A DNA stretch of 64,000 nt. Source: Sordaria brevicollis. Taxonomy: Eukaryota; Ascomycota; Sordariomycetes; Sordariales; Sordariaceae. Positions 1-12,469 of this stretch are shown here, piece by piece; within the stretch, counting starts at the first letter, position 1; each line of letters opens with the position of its first letter. Both the position numbers and the translations under genes were made by a program. The notes under the pieces are model-generated. The model did no database searches, was not told the origin of the DNA, and saw nothing but the letters and a program-made list of their open reading frames with translations. Location of the stretch: assembly GCA_033439795.1 (NCBI GenBank), contig JAUTDP010000009.1, positions 744,001 to 808,000 of the forward strand, written 5' to 3'.

Positions 1-2006
1 GTCCGAGTCGCTCGCATAAACTACCGGGGCACTCAGCTCACGAAAAGTGATAGCTCGTCTTTTCCAGGTTCCTTTCGCCGTCATTCGTCCGAGTCCTTCG
101 AGAAGAATCATGTTAAACGCAACCGTTGCACTCAGTGTTCGAGGCATGAACCTTCCCGGGCTTCTTACCTCGGTCTTTTTCGTTAATCTGACTTCCGTTC
201 TTTCCTTGAATGCCCATGTGGTGTGGTTTGGTGTGGTGTGGTGTGTGAGAGTGATGGATTTGATCAAGTCTGGGCCCAGCCTGCGCGGCGAGGCGTGGAT
301 AAGGTATGTGGCAACATGAAGAGGCGGGACGGAATTGTAAGTGCCGAGCACAGGTGTACACTCGAGTCCATGCTCGGAGAGGGTACTTCGATGGTACACT
401 GCCATGTGTTTGTCGTGGTTCGCGGTTGTTAGAGGTAAGGTAGTTTCGGTCGATGCCGAAGGTGGTTGCTACCTCACCGCGGTGTACGTCCGTCCGATGA
501 TGAGTTGCCTCGCGTTGGGAGAAAACTCGGGAATAACTTCATCCTTACCCGCATCACGATACACTCACGAGACATACCAAGTGGAACCTATCTACTTCTA
601 CCTCTACCTCTCGATAGGTAGGCAATTCGCTTCCTCGGCCATTCTTCAGAGGTATTGTCCCGACATGATTTAACTTGAGCGCTCCTGGTTCCTTGGGCCC
701 AACCTCATAGACGGACCCATTGGTATGTCTTCCACAAAACCCCCGTCTACAGGGCCTCTTAATAGAGAACATGATAATCATGACGGATACTTCACCAGTG
801 ATGCCATGTTCAGACCTTCTATCTCTTCCAAAAACATCATGATCTCGACCTCTGTCAAGTCAACGGGGCGCAACAGATCATATATCACTTCTCATCTGGG
901 AAGGGAATGACAAGGGAATATATCCGGGACTGAGTGGGTGATCAATATACCTCTAGAACCGGGGTCTTGTTCTGTTGCTTTCATCTGACCAGAAGCAACA
1001 TGATTGTGGTGACTGTGGCAGGTAAGCTGTGCACAGATGTGTTCCTTGGTATGATGGATCTCGCTATATCGTATTAGGGTCACGGTCAGCTAGGCAACTT
1101 GAAAGTGGTAAGGAAGCACCTGGTTGAAGGTTGAGACGGGGCATTCGGAAATGCGCAGATAGCAACGGAAGAGCAGCAGTACCTCTAGGCCGCGGCTCGA
1201 CAAGACAGCGGCGAGGAAGTTATGCCACAGAAATAGTCCAGAACAGGCCATCTGGAGGTACCCGGTACCCATCAGACCGAATAGGACAGCGCAAGCTTTC
1301 CAATATCTAAGTTTGTTTGGAAGATGCTATGTTTGTCTAACTAAACCTGCCTGTAATGACCAACTTTTTTACTTCTTCTGGAATCACAACGTTCTTATCC
1401 TTCCCAACGACAACAGCCTGTCTGTCGATTAGCAGCCGCGTCCAGAGGACCATTTAAACCCCCTCAAAGCTTCTCCCTCTCTTCCTCGTACCACTTCACC
1501 GACTCTACAGTCCCATGCCCCTCTTCTTTCGTTTGAAGGATGCCTTCCTAACGCTATGAGTTGCCGCACGTCGGTGGGAAGAATAACGCATGGATTACAG
1601 AACCCAGCTTGTCCAACATCTTTCTCTTCCACGAACAGCAAACTGAACCATGGAAAGCGCTTGATCCAGTAAATCATTAACCCAAAGAGCACCGTATCAT
1701 TTATCAAAACGGCAAACGACAAACTCGCATTCCATGCTTTCAGCCAAAATGATAATCGATAGCCATGCCAGTAAAAAAGCAGACCCAGCTGCCCTGCTAG
1801 TAGTTGGAGACCGGGGCAACTCCAAACCCACCGGCGTTGCGATGATGCGGCCATTTTATACGTGCCTTGTCACTGCGGGCGTTCGTTCGAGCAACGGTTT
1901 CATCGTCGGCACAGCACTCAAGTTTGCGGCATGGGTTCCTAACAGCGCCTTGACTGACAGAAAACAGATTTGGTGTATGACGTGGTATAGGGGGTATAAA
2001 CACCAT
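1..2006. other. Flank downstream of the importin gene; no supported gene
   Basis: No conserved protein or convincing exon set is visible. The longest open stretch is 141 codons on the minus strand (1,429-1,854). It has hydrophobic segments but no recognisable motif, and it lies next to the 3' end of the importin gene, so it may be chance or UTR. A short GGTGT-type repeat lies at 217-249. Confidence 0.5.
217..249. repeat. Short GGTGT-type simple repeat
   Basis: A run of TGTGG/TGTGT units is seen directly. It is low complexity, about 33 bp long, and no function can be inferred. Confidence 0.7.
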
Positions 2007-5000
2007 TTAGCTGGTTCCGTTAGCAGCCGCGGCAGCAGCTTGTTGAGCGGCAGCCTCTAGGTCATTTGCTTGCTGCAGGACAGCTTGAATGACATTCGAC
2101 TCCTCCATGCTCAAGTGTTGTATCAGACCAGCATAGTACTGGGGTTGCTCTTGTTGGAGCTCTGCGAAGGTGTTAGCCTTGATCATATGTAAAATCAAGG
2201 GAATGGAAAACTCACTGATCAAAGAGGTCTTGAAGATAGAGTAGGGGTCAAGCTTATCAAGAGGGGACTCGAGAAGAACACCATCCTCGCCGAGCTCGTC
2301 GTCACTGTAGTCAAGATCGGTACCGGAAAACTTCTGCGCCTGAGCAAGGTGAATGTCAGCAAGATCGCGGATCTGGAGTCATCAATACCCATTCCGAGAT
2401 AGGCGTGTGTTATTCGACTTACCTCCTCGTTGAGGAACTCCAGGTATGCCTCACCCTCGCCCTTGGCGTCTCCAAGGTCCTCCTCCTCAGCCTCTTCGCC
2501 GGCATCCCAGTTGTTCTCATCATCGTCCCACTCCTCATTCTCGTCATAGACACCTCCGTCAAGGTGGTAGTCGTCTTTGAGCGCTTCCTCGCGGTTCTTC
2601 ATGGCCGTTGGCAGGCTGCTAAACAGAGAGGTGATGCCCTGGAGAAGTCTTGGCCATCCAACGGCAACAGTAGGGGGGATCTGTTCAGCAGGAATGCTAA
2701 TCAGCTGAACAATGGCCACAATGCAGAGCTTCTTGTCGTGCACGCGGGAGAAAGAGTCCATGCTGCTGAACCAGAGGCTGAAGAACTTGTTAGTCCATCC
2801 CTGAGATTCGAGAACCTGGAGGGTCAGAAGAGGGTTGTAGTAAATGGCGTTGATGACCATTTCCATCAAGTGGATCTTGTAGCTCTTGACCTTGACATCC
2901 TGAGACGTAAGCACGTTCATGGCCAAGCCGATAAAGCCCTGCACGCACTGGTCGATGTGACCCCGCAGGCTGAGCATCATGGCTTCAGAAAGCTTGCAGG
3001 CGCAAATCCTGTCACATCCGCCAACCTTGGTGTCGTTGAACATGTCCTGGACCATCTCATATAGAGCCTGAATGTACTCGGGCTTCTGAATAAGCTGAGG
3101 AGCACCGTACTGCACAAAGTTGTCAAGCGCAGGAAGCATATCCTCCAGATAGAGTTCAGCACCAGACTTGAAAGTGGTGTGGATGAGCTCGAAGGCCTGC
3201 CACATGTTGGGGGAGATCTGCTTAGCGGCGAAGGTGCAGCTGTCGATGATTTCAAAGACCTCGTTGTAGAGATCGTAAAGCTTGTTCTCCAAGGTGATCT
3301 GGATAACGGGCATCAACACGCTCTCAATATGAAGGAGAACCTCGGGGGTGCTTTCAAGGGTCAGAATGAGAGTGCCGATGGTCTGCAAAACACCAAGCGC
3401 CGTTATGCTCTTGTCATCGAGATAATCGCCGAACTCATCATCGGCACCATCCCGCCTCTCATTGTTTTCGAGAAGCTCACGGACAATGCGCAAGTAGGTG
3501 TCCCGCAGCTGCTCGCTAAGCGCCACGGCAAACGGTGTAAGCTCAGTAGCGAAGACCTCAACGAAATCCTCCATCACGTTGGCGAGGGCGTCAATATCGG
3601 CCTCGTTAGCAAGCTTGAGAAGCTGCTGCATAACAGTCGGGATGTTCTGCTGCATGCTAGTGCGAATGATCTCGTGCCTGATCATGGGTTGCAAAGCCAG
3701 GGCAGCAGTAACACGGACAGGCAGCTTGGGGTCGGCCATGCAGTCGAGGATGTGGCGGTAGACGGTGAGGAGGTTGTTCTGGTCCTTGAAGTCGAGCTGC
3801 TCAAACTTTTCGATCGTGTCGCAGGCACGGGCCCTGAGGAAACCCTGAGGGTTGGTGAAATCCGGGAAAACGTAGCGAACCAAGAAGTATTCCACCTGAT
3901 CAGCGATAGGGGACTTCTTGCCCAAGATAACAGGCGCAAGAGTTCCGATCATGCGCAGCGCACCCTCCTTCGCCAGGTGGTTCTTTTGGTCCTCTGGCGC
4001 CTGCTCATACTGGTTGACAACTTCGTTGACGAACTTCAGGATCTCAAAGGTCTGCTTTCTGCGCGCCTTCGTCAAGCTCACGAGGAAGTTAACAGCCGCA
4101 ACGTCGGGCGCGGAGACTTCTTCAAAGAAGTTGAGTTTGCGGTGCAGATATTCCTCCGGTTCCTCCTCGAAGTTTTCGACATCCTCCTCTGAAAGGCAAA
4201 GAACGGGAAAGATGAAATGGGTGACCAGGTTCGTGAGATGGGGCTTAAGATGCGTCCACATTTCCTTGGGACGGATGCACTCATCGAGGAAGACGAGAGT
4301 GTACGACAAACAGGGCCGGCTCAGCCAAACGGTCTTGGCTACCCACTTCTCGATCTCAGCCAGGTAGTGCTTGAGAATTTCGGGAGCGACCTGGGCGATA
4401 AAGTTCTTGGCGAATTGGAGCAACTGGCCGTCGGCTCCCTTTTCCATAATGTTGTGAGGGTTGCCATATCTGTCGCAAGGTCAGGTTCTTAGCGCCGCGC
4501 CGGCAGACGTTGAAAGATGTAAAGTCATAACCACCTACCTAATGTATAACCTGTTCAGGTTGAAGTAAGCCCATTTCTTTGCCTTCCACCAATGGTGCCG
4601 TTCACGTCCCAGCGGATCGTCCTGCATAGCGCTCGCGGGGATCGGCTTGGATACGGTACGGAGGAAGATGGTGCACCATCCGAGGTTGACGGACTGCTCG
4701 CGGAGGCAGGCAGGGAGTTCGAGCTGTAGTGGCCCAGTCAGCAATCCATCTTGTTTTACCGCGTTTTCCGTTGACATGGTAACCCACCCAAGCAGTGTGC
4801 TTGTAGGCCTTGAGAGCAATGTGCAGCATCTCGCCAGCCTCCTCGCTATCCTGGTTCACCAGCTCATCGCAGACAGTCAGCAGTCTAGGGAAGCTGACTT
4901 CCACAATCTTTTCGAATTGCGCACGGTTATCCGTGTCGCTCATCTTGTAGCGGAAAGACCGGCAGATGGCGAGCAAGCATTGCAGGCCAGCCAAAACGGA

Positions 5001-5901
5001 GGGAGCGTTGTTGGTGTTGAGCAACTGAACGGTATAATCCATGAAGGTCGGCCATCGCTCGGGGAAGTCGAAGTGCAGGATGCGCTGAAGAATGGGGACG
5101 AGCTGGTGGCGGACCAGAGTCTCGGAGCTGGCGAGAATGGGCAGTAGCCGGTCGCGGAAGCGTGCCTTGGCATCTTCATCCAAAACCGCCTCTTGAGGGT
5201 AATCGTCGGAGCGCTGCCAGGCACGGTTGACTCGGTTCTTGAGGTAGATAACGGCTAAGACAGAGGTGAGCGCTTGTACCGCATGTAGAATGATATGGAC
5301 GCAAGAGCTGGGTGGGTGTGTGATAGAAGCTTGTGCAGGGAGGCAAACTGGCAAGCCATACTTGAAAGTTTCAGGTTCACATCCTGCTCTGTCTGGAGGA
5401 GGTCCAAGAGGACATCGGTGAAACCGACTTGTTGTTCGGCCTGCAGTCAACACTTGATGTCAGCGTCACTCTTGTTGTCTTTAGTTGCATGTCCATGTGA
5501 AAGCCGGGGCATGGATGGAAGCCGAGGGTGTCGTGGTGGTGTTGGTGGTGAGGTGGATGTCGGGCGCGGATGGCTGGTCGGGAGAAGAACACGGCCTCGA
5601 GGACGACGGGCACGAGTTGCTGCTATCTTGGACGACGTTGTTGTGTGCAAGGCACGCGGCCATGGGTCGACAAACTCGGGCTCGTAGTCGGACCGGGGGC
5701 TGATGATTGCGCTGAAAGAGCCGACGTCTCGAGGGGTGGGAGGACGAGTACGGCGACGCGGGACTAGGCTTGATGGCGATGATGATGGACGGCTACACAA
5801 CTTGAACGCACCTGCTTGAGCTGGAGTTCAGCCCTCCGACGAACGTCAGCATCGGCGTCGAGGGTCGCGACGATGCAACTTCGAATGGCGTTCGCATCCA
5901 T
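2007..5901 (-). CDS. nmd5: Importin-7/8 family karyopherin (Nmd5/Sxm1-like)
   Basis: Nuclear import receptor of the importin-beta superfamily; family members bind cargo and Ran-GTP and shuttle through nuclear pores. Seven exons read 5901-5812, 5440-5362, 5254-4788, 4723-4539, 4469-2423, 2372-2216 and 2161-2007. They sum to 3,180 nt, giving 1,059 residues, close to the usual 1,040-1,050 of this family. The N-terminus starts MDANAIRSC and runs into the importin-beta N-terminal domain, with a YLKNRVNRAW block near residues 58-67 and an FPERWP block further on. The body is helical HEAT-repeat-like sequence. Around residues 910-950 there is a strongly acidic stretch (DDDENNWDAGEEAEEEDLGD), typical of Nmd5/Sxm1/importin-7. 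The C-terminus is Gln/Ala-rich. Intron 1 is long (371 nt); the others are 50-107 nt. The start at 5901 is the ATG giving the conserved N-terminus. Family call is firm; assignment to Nmd5 rather than Sxm1 is not, since the two are yeast paralogues. Confidence 0.93.
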
Positions 5902-7035
5902 CTTGAGGTGACTTCGTTGACGGTCAAATTCTGGCGGACTCTCGCATCAACACGGACACACCTATCCGGGGAGGGCGAGTGCGTAGAGGTTGGATGGGGG
6001 GGGGGGTTTGGTGGCAGGCAACAAAATCCCAAAACAAAAAGCCGGAGACGGGGTTGAAGTTGTTGCGGGTTGAGCGAGGGGCGTGCACAGTCTTTCTTGC
6101 CAAACCTACTAGCGTAAAAAAAATTTGGGCCACAAGCTGGTCCCTCGTGGTAACGCTGCTGCTGGGAGACGCTTGGTACCTGCTACCTTTTTGGCTGGCG
6201 GGAGATGACGAATCGGCTGCCATGAAAATCGCAAATGGGCGGGGCATTTCTCAGCACGCGGTCCGGGTTAGAGGTGTGGCAGAGATAGGATGAGACAGGG
6301 CATCGGGGTTAATGCTGTGAGAACATTCACTTTTACTCCTGCCAAAACGCACCAGGGGCAAAAAGAGCATCACGTAAACAACCACAGCAAGATCCTCTCT
6401 CGACCAGACACTGCAGCAAAGGTTCCGTTCGGTCTGTGCGGACCGTAAATCACGAGTTTGCCAATCCCTGCGGTGGAATAAAACGGGACGGAAGCGACTG
6501 GAAGGCGGAACGTCAGCTTTGGTTTTGTTAGTGGGTTGCACGCTAACAACGAACCTGCCTGGCTCACGAGTTTTGCACTGCAGTGGCTGGCAGACAAGGA
6601 GGGTCCTCCCGTCGTTCTCTAGGTAGGGACTCGACCCGGTTTTGGGTTCCTGCTTCTACTTGTCCGCTTGTTCCATGTCAAGGGTCTTCATACTGAATAC
6701 TTTCGAGGCTGATGGGATTTGGGCTCGTGGAGTCATCTCTACTTTTTATTTGGGAAGGATTCACAAGTGCAGCAGGAAACGGACTAAAAGTGCCGGAGCA
6801 GAATGGATGAAACCTTCCGCCTGTCATTGTTTGGTCTTAAAACACAACTAATCTTGCAATGCCATCGCCGGGCATGATACCGATGCTTCTACCAGCCTTT
6901 CTTCCCGCCAGGAAGGCCGTGCCTGAACAATGAAGCCATCGTGGGCATTGTCAACATCGCCCAACGGGTTCACTTCACTCTTCACTAAGTATCGTGACGC
7001 CCCACCAAGAATCCACACAGTACTGACGAGCCCAC
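5902..7035. other. Upstream region of the importin gene
   Basis: Presumed 5' UTR and promoter of the minus-strand importin gene. A run of nine or more G lies just before 6,008. No coding signal I trust on either strand. Confidence 0.5.
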
Positions 7036-7167
7036 ATTGTGTCTCAAAATCCCATGTTTGACAATGCTGCCTGCGCTCAAGTTCACGTTTCCCGGTGCGA
7101 TATTGTGTCTCAAAATCCCATGTTTGACAATGCTGCCTGCGCTCAAGTTCACGTTTCCCGGTGCGAT
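7036..7167. repeat. Perfect 66-bp tandem duplication (two copies)
   Basis: The unit beginning ATTGTGTCTCAAAATCCCAT occupies 7,036-7,101 and is repeated without mismatch at 7,102-7,167. The period is 22 codons, so open frames run through both copies, but no gene is evident here. The copies are far shorter than the few hundred bases usually needed to trigger RIP, which fits their lack of mutation. Confidence 0.95.
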
Positions 7168-7733
7168 TTTGTCATGAGAGGTCAAGAAAGAGAAACCAAC
7201 CGAAAAACTCAGATGCTAGAGGTATTTGAGCAGCTGAGGTTCAAGTTGGTCGAATCACGACGCTGGTGATGTTTGGGGCCATGTTCAGAGGGTTCGGTGA
7301 ATACTTGCGGCACCAGTGCCATCCGCCCTGCAAAAAATCGGCAGAGCTAAAAAAGTACTTCTTCCTGGATATGTGATGGTGCGCGCATGCGGTACCTCAA
7401 TGGACAGATCGGTCCCGATCCACCTTCATAGGCTTCAAGAGAACATCGATATCGACATCCAAAGAACATCGGCACTCCTATGGTTTGGTTCTGTGCAACC
7501 GTTCATGATTTCAACATTGCATCCTCCGTTCGCCAGTTGCTTAATACGTCCTCAAGCATCAAAAGCCATGGCACAAAAGCGGTGACCGCTGACCGTAACA
7601 AACCGAGCTTCACCAACCACCTCGTCATCTCACTATTTTCGACCTCCCTTTTTTCTGTGTCCCGTGGTCTTGATTGGTGCTCTTGCAAGCTGATCCTCTT
7701 GTAGTAGCATATGGCTTTGCGCCGCATTTCACC
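7168..7733. other. Spacer left of the AT-rich block
   Basis: Normal base composition. Nothing recognisable on either strand. Confidence 0.5.
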
Positions 7734-7900
7734 TACCGTAGAAACTCGCGAAATATGCCATTGGTCTATACCTTTCAAAGTTTAGCGGTAGGTAGGTAAT
7801 AGGTCATCGGCTGGCAGGACATAGGTGCACATGAGCCCGCCTTGCTCTGGCATCTTAAAGCACCACACAGTACCGTATAAACTCGGCGGATCCGGTTTGA
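7734..7900 (-). repeat. Left arm of an inverted repeat flanking the AT-rich block
   Basis: Read on the minus strand, this segment contains a 30-nt block (7,871-7,900; key core AAACCGGATCCGCCGAGTTT) and a 33-nt block (7,734-7,766; key core GGCATATTTCGCGAGTTTCT). Both recur on the plus strand at 31,568-31,597 and 31,716-31,748 in the same order. The 30-nt block is identical and the 33-nt block differs by one G/A transition. The sequence between them is recognisably related but diverged (104 versus 118 nt). It may be an old terminal inverted repeat or two opposite copies of a dispersed repeat. Confidence 0.75.
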
Positions 7901-7989
7901 GTTCTCTGGTAAGGTCTGGCAGGGCAAGCAGAAATAGCACGTTTCCTGCGTGAATATATGCGTTTTTTTCCCGCATAAAAGGGTGCAAT

Positions 7990-8532
7990 TATTAATATAA
8001 TCCTTCGGAACCTTCTAAAACCTCTTCATTTTGGTGCCCTATCTTATTCTCTATACTTTTCTCCATCCCTATTATAGTATCGCAATATAACTAGACCCCA
8101 GCAATTTAGTTATAGCTACAACGAAGTAAAAGTTAATCTTTAGAGATATTGATCTCGTATATAAGTAAATAAATTATTGGTATTTTATTTAATTTATTAA
8201 TTTTTTTACTAAATATAACCGATAATTATTTAAATACCTAATAATTTATTAAGGGTATTAAATATGTCGTTATTCCGCGAATACCCTTATTTCCTAACGT
8301 ACTAAAAAGTTTTACCCTTATAAATATAGTTAAATAAATTTACTATAATTAGGTTCGTAATAAAAGCCGTTATAAAATCGAAATAGAAGTTAAATTTAAA
8401 GGTATTAAAATTTTATATTACGTAATAGAATTTGGCAAATATTAATATAAATAGGATAATAGACTTTAGAAGATTCATTAGTGGTAAAAAGTTAAGGGAA
8501 TAACGTATATTTACGTTAATATTATTAAATAG
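7990..8532. other. AT-rich DNA left of the outer retrotransposon
   Basis: RIP-like sequence outside the left LTR, so it predates or is independent of the outer element. No coding relic recognised. It ends in AATAG, the 5' copy of the target duplication of the outer element. Confidence 0.6.
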
Positions 8533-8828
8533 TGTTATGGGTCTGGCGCCCAGAGTCTAGAGGTTTAGCATTTGCCAAACTGCCGCTCGGACTACCTTAA
8601 CCTGCCGGCGGCAAGCAAAGGGGGGCTCCAGGATCATTAAAGGTGTTTAATCCTCTAGAAGGTTCTCTAGCCTACCCTACCTAAGGCACCCAAGCAACTA
8701 CGCACGGCCTTATAAGGACAAGTAGCCGGGTCCGCCTTACGGGTTACCCCTTCTCTCTTTCTCTTTCGTAGAACCTTAATATATTTATATTAGCCAATAC
8801 CTACGTTATATTCTATTATCCCCTTATA
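8533..8828 (+). repeat. 5' LTR of the outer element
   Basis: 296 bp, alignable without gaps to the copy at 28,744. The 5' part is GC-rich and little mutated, while the 3' part is heavily C-to-T/G-to-A mutated. A GGGTTACCCCTTCTC segment is shared by both copies. Confidence 0.93.
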
Positions 8829-8879
8829 TTAGGTTCTACTATATATTTATTGGAAGGAAGGATTACTTATAGCTATAAA

Positions 8880-10900
8880 CGCGGTATATCGGAATCGATA
8901 TTAAAATAGTAATAAAAACGTTTTTTCCCCCTAATAACGACGATAGCAATATTAATATAAAAGAGTTTTACGACTTTTAACCCCTATCCGAAGGAATTGG
9001 AAATAAATGTAATAATACCGATTTTATCGATAACGAAACCCCTATTAATTTATTTAATTTATTTTTAAAAGCCTTATAAACGAATTTTAAATTTAGAAAT
9101 AAAATTAAATTTTTTATTTTATTTTCTTTATCCTTATCCTTTTACGTATAATCCGTTTTGGAATTTACTTTTAACTTTTTTATTAAATAAGAATCTTTTA
9201 AATCCCTAAAGAGGAAGGTTATAAATAAACCCGAATTTATTTTAGACGACTCTTTTTCTTCTTCTAATAAAGATACGAAACCCTAGCGTTATAAACCTCT
9301 CGAATTTTTTAAATAGGACGGGCGTTAATATATTTTTATATTCTATTATAATAAATTCGTTAAAATTTATAATACCGATTTTAAAAAAGGCTTACGTACC
9401 GACGTTAAAATTATTTAAATCGAAATTTTTAATACCTTCCCCGAAGAAAAATAATTATTTATAAAAGGATATTAAATTTACTGTTCTATTTAAAGGAAAG
9501 AGGACCCTATCGAATTATTCGAATAGATCCGGCGGATTTTCGGCTTTAAATATATTTAAAATTAGGCGCTAAATAATTTTATTCGTATATATTAATATAA
9601 TGGCGAAACTTTTTTTAATTTTTATATTAATTTCGAAAATAAATTCTTGAAAGTAAATAATATAAATTAAAATAATTATATTAAATTAAATTACCTCTAT
9701 TATTCTATTAATAAAAAATTTAATAATTAATTTTTTATTATTCGCTTTTTAAATAATTATTTAATTTATATCGATTAATTTTAAAAGATTTCGAAAAAGT
9801 GCGAAATAATTGCGGAATTTTATTAATTATATTAATCCTTTTTACGGAATAACGGTAATAAATTTAATCGATTTTTAATTTATATCCCTGTTTTATTAGT
9901 TCTGGATTATTCTTATCGCTTTTCCGCTTTTTCGGCCCTAATTCCCCCCGGTCCGTCTTTTAGGCCTTAATTCGATACCGACGGTGATATTATTATAATT
10001 ATTATAAGCGCTCGAAATACCCGAGGAAGAAATTTTAATTTAGGTTTTTATTAAGCGAGGGCTAAATAGGTTTCTTTAAAGGAATAGGATAAATATAGAA
10101 CGGAAGGGCGTTATATTTATTATAGCGTTTCGGGATATATAATTATTAAATACTTTTATTTATCCGCGGTAAATATTAAGGGTATTTTTAAAGGAATATA
10201 TATTAATGTTATTTATATTACCCTTTTATTAGAAGAAGAAAAAAAAGAGGAAGGAATTTTAAATTCCGATATGGAATAGGGAAAAAAGTAATTTTAATAT
10301 AAAAATAGGCGTTAAAGCCCTCTTCTAAAGTATTAAACGAAGTAAAAAAGTTTAAATTTAAAATAGAAATAGAATTTATTTTAATTCTAATCGTTATTAA
10401 TTTTATAAATTTATTTTATACCTTTATTAATAAAGGTTATTAATATTTCGTCATAATTAATAAAAATATTATTAAAGAATTTTAAATTTTTATAATCCTT
10501 ATTCCGAAATATTAAATTAAAGGAATTATAATTTTTATAAAAGGCGTTACTATTTAAAATATTATTCGGTTTATTATTAAATTCTAAAGTAAATTATTAT
10601 TTATTTACGTTTATATCGTTCCCTAATTAGAATTCTCCGTTATTCTAAAGAAATTATAATTAATTATTAATAAGGTTTATTCCGTCCCTTATAAGAAAAA
10701 GCTTTAATATAGGGTAATAAAATTTTAAATGGATTACGCGGACCCTTCGGCGGAGTTCGAATATTCCCGGTCCTTTATATTTTAAGAATTTAAGGACGCT
10801 ATTTATATATTAGCTATTACGTTTATTAATATTTATAAGCGTATTATTAAAAAATATAATAAAGAAATTATAAACGTATATATTTTTATTATTATTTTAA
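8880..10900 (+). pseudogene. Gag relic of the outer element with zinc-knuckle remnant
   Basis: Position between 5' LTR and reverse transcriptase identifies the gag region. At 10,112-10,153 a frame reads Y-x2-Y-x3-G-Y-x4-Y. Every ligand of a CCHC zinc knuckle (C-x2-C-x3-G-H-x4-C) is replaced by Tyr, as expected if TGY and CAY codons became TAY by RIP. The rest is full of TAA stops and has no recognisable domain. Confidence 0.7.
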
Positions 10901-10929
10901 AGGATATTAAAAAAGTATTAACCTTTAAA

Positions 10930-12017
10930 CGAATACGTACCGAAGAGGAATTTAAATAAATTATTCCTTATTAATTTTAGGATTTTTTTCCTTTATTTAA
11001 AAAATAGGAAGTAAATAAAATTAACGAATATAAATTGGGAATTAATTTAAAAATTGAAACTAAAAAGGGATTAAATAGAAAAGAATTTCCGTTACCCTTT
11101 AATTTATTATATAATATATTTCGAGAGGAATTTTTAATATTTAAAAAGATTTTTCGGGATTTGTTAAATAAAGGTTTTATTCGGGCTAATAATTTTAAAG
11201 CGGGAATTCTAATCCTTTTCGTTTAGAAGCCCGGCGGTAATTTCCATTTTTATTATAATTATTAAACCTTTAATACGATTATTCGAACTAATTAATACCC
11301 TTTCCAATTTATTAAAGAAATTTTTAAAATTTTTAAAAGTATTATTTAATATACTAAAGTAAATATAATTTAAGCTTTTTATAAAATCCGTATAATAGAA
11401 GGAGAGGAGTATAAAATAGCCTTCCGTACTTAGTATAGCCTTTATAAATAATTAATAATACCCTTCGGCTTCTTTAGCGTTTTAACCGCTTTTTAACGGT
11501 ATATTAATAACGTATTAAGTAATTTCCTAGATAATTTTTATTTAATATATATAAATAACGTTTTAATTTTTACCGACAATTCGAAAAAAGATTATATAAA
11601 AAAGGTTCGTATTATATTTAAACGCTTTAAAAACGTTAAATTATATTTAAATTTAAATAAATATAAATTCGCTATTAAATAAATTAAATATTTAAATTTT
11701 ATTATTTATATAAAAATATGTATATAAATTAATTTTAATACAGTAAAGGCGATTTTAGAATAAATAATTTTAATTTCTTAAAAGGGTATTTATAACTTCT
11801 TCGGGTTCGTAAACTATTATCGGATATTTATATTTAAGTTCTTATTAATAACTACCCTTTTTATAGCCTTTACCGGGAAGGGGGTACTATTTAAATAAAC
11901 CGCTTAATATAAGGAAGCTTTTTAATTATTAAAGATTTTATTTACTAAAATACTTATTTTTACTGAATAGGATTTAAACTACCCTATATTCTTAAAAACT
12001 AATTATAACGATTTTAC
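10930..12017 (+). pseudogene. Pol relic of the outer element, first part (RT and start of RNase H)
   Basis: The best-preserved open piece is 11,035-11,226 (63 codons), matching the Gypsy RT entry region with a LYNIFREE-like and a KGFIRANNFKAG-like block. Further on are Gypsy RT blocks resembling QAF-KIRI, AFRTQYSLY and PFGFF. The catalytic Y-x-D-D box near 11,545-11,560 reads YINN, both Asp codons having become Asn. RNase H begins just before 12,017 and is cut by the inner element. The frame resumes at 24,963. Confidence 0.9.
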
Positions 12018-12410
12018 TATTACGCGTTAATATAGGTTAATGTATACTTGGTCTTGGTAGTCGGGCTCGGCCCGACCTCCAAGTCCAGACACAGCATCAA
12101 ACATAGATAATCTACCTCATCCCTTTAAAAAAGAGGTCAATTAATTATCTATATACAACCAGAAGTTCTTGCTTAATAATTTTTTATTAATACGAATCCT
12201 AAATTATAATTATTGAATTCAATACTATTAAATTCGATATTAATTATATTAAGACTAATAATATCGATTTCGACGCAAACCTTCCCGTCGAATTCGATAA
12301 GGTCGAATTCGGCTAAACCGACTCCGATATTATTAAATTCAATTCGGTTAATTTCGATTAGGTCGATTCTAATAGAAGGTATAAATAATATAATTATTAT
12401 TTTCGTAATA
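12018..12410 (+). repeat. 5' LTR of the inner element
   Basis: 393 bp, the same length as the 3' copy. Its first 120 bases keep CpA/TpG-containing sequence, but the 3' two thirds are RIP-mutated relative to the other LTR. The central part is rich in TCGA tetramers. Confidence 0.93.
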
Positions 12411-12469
12411 AATAGTATTAATAGCCTAAAATCGAAATTTTAAATTATTTTTATTATTATTTTATACCC

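Noticed and set aside
1429..1854. 141-codon minus-strand frame with hydrophobic stretches
   Set aside because: No family match, no conserved start context, and adjacent to the importin 3' end; kept only as a note.
2977..4192. Open frames opposite or out of phase with the large importin exon
   Set aside because: They overlap a confidently identified coding exon and have no independent support.
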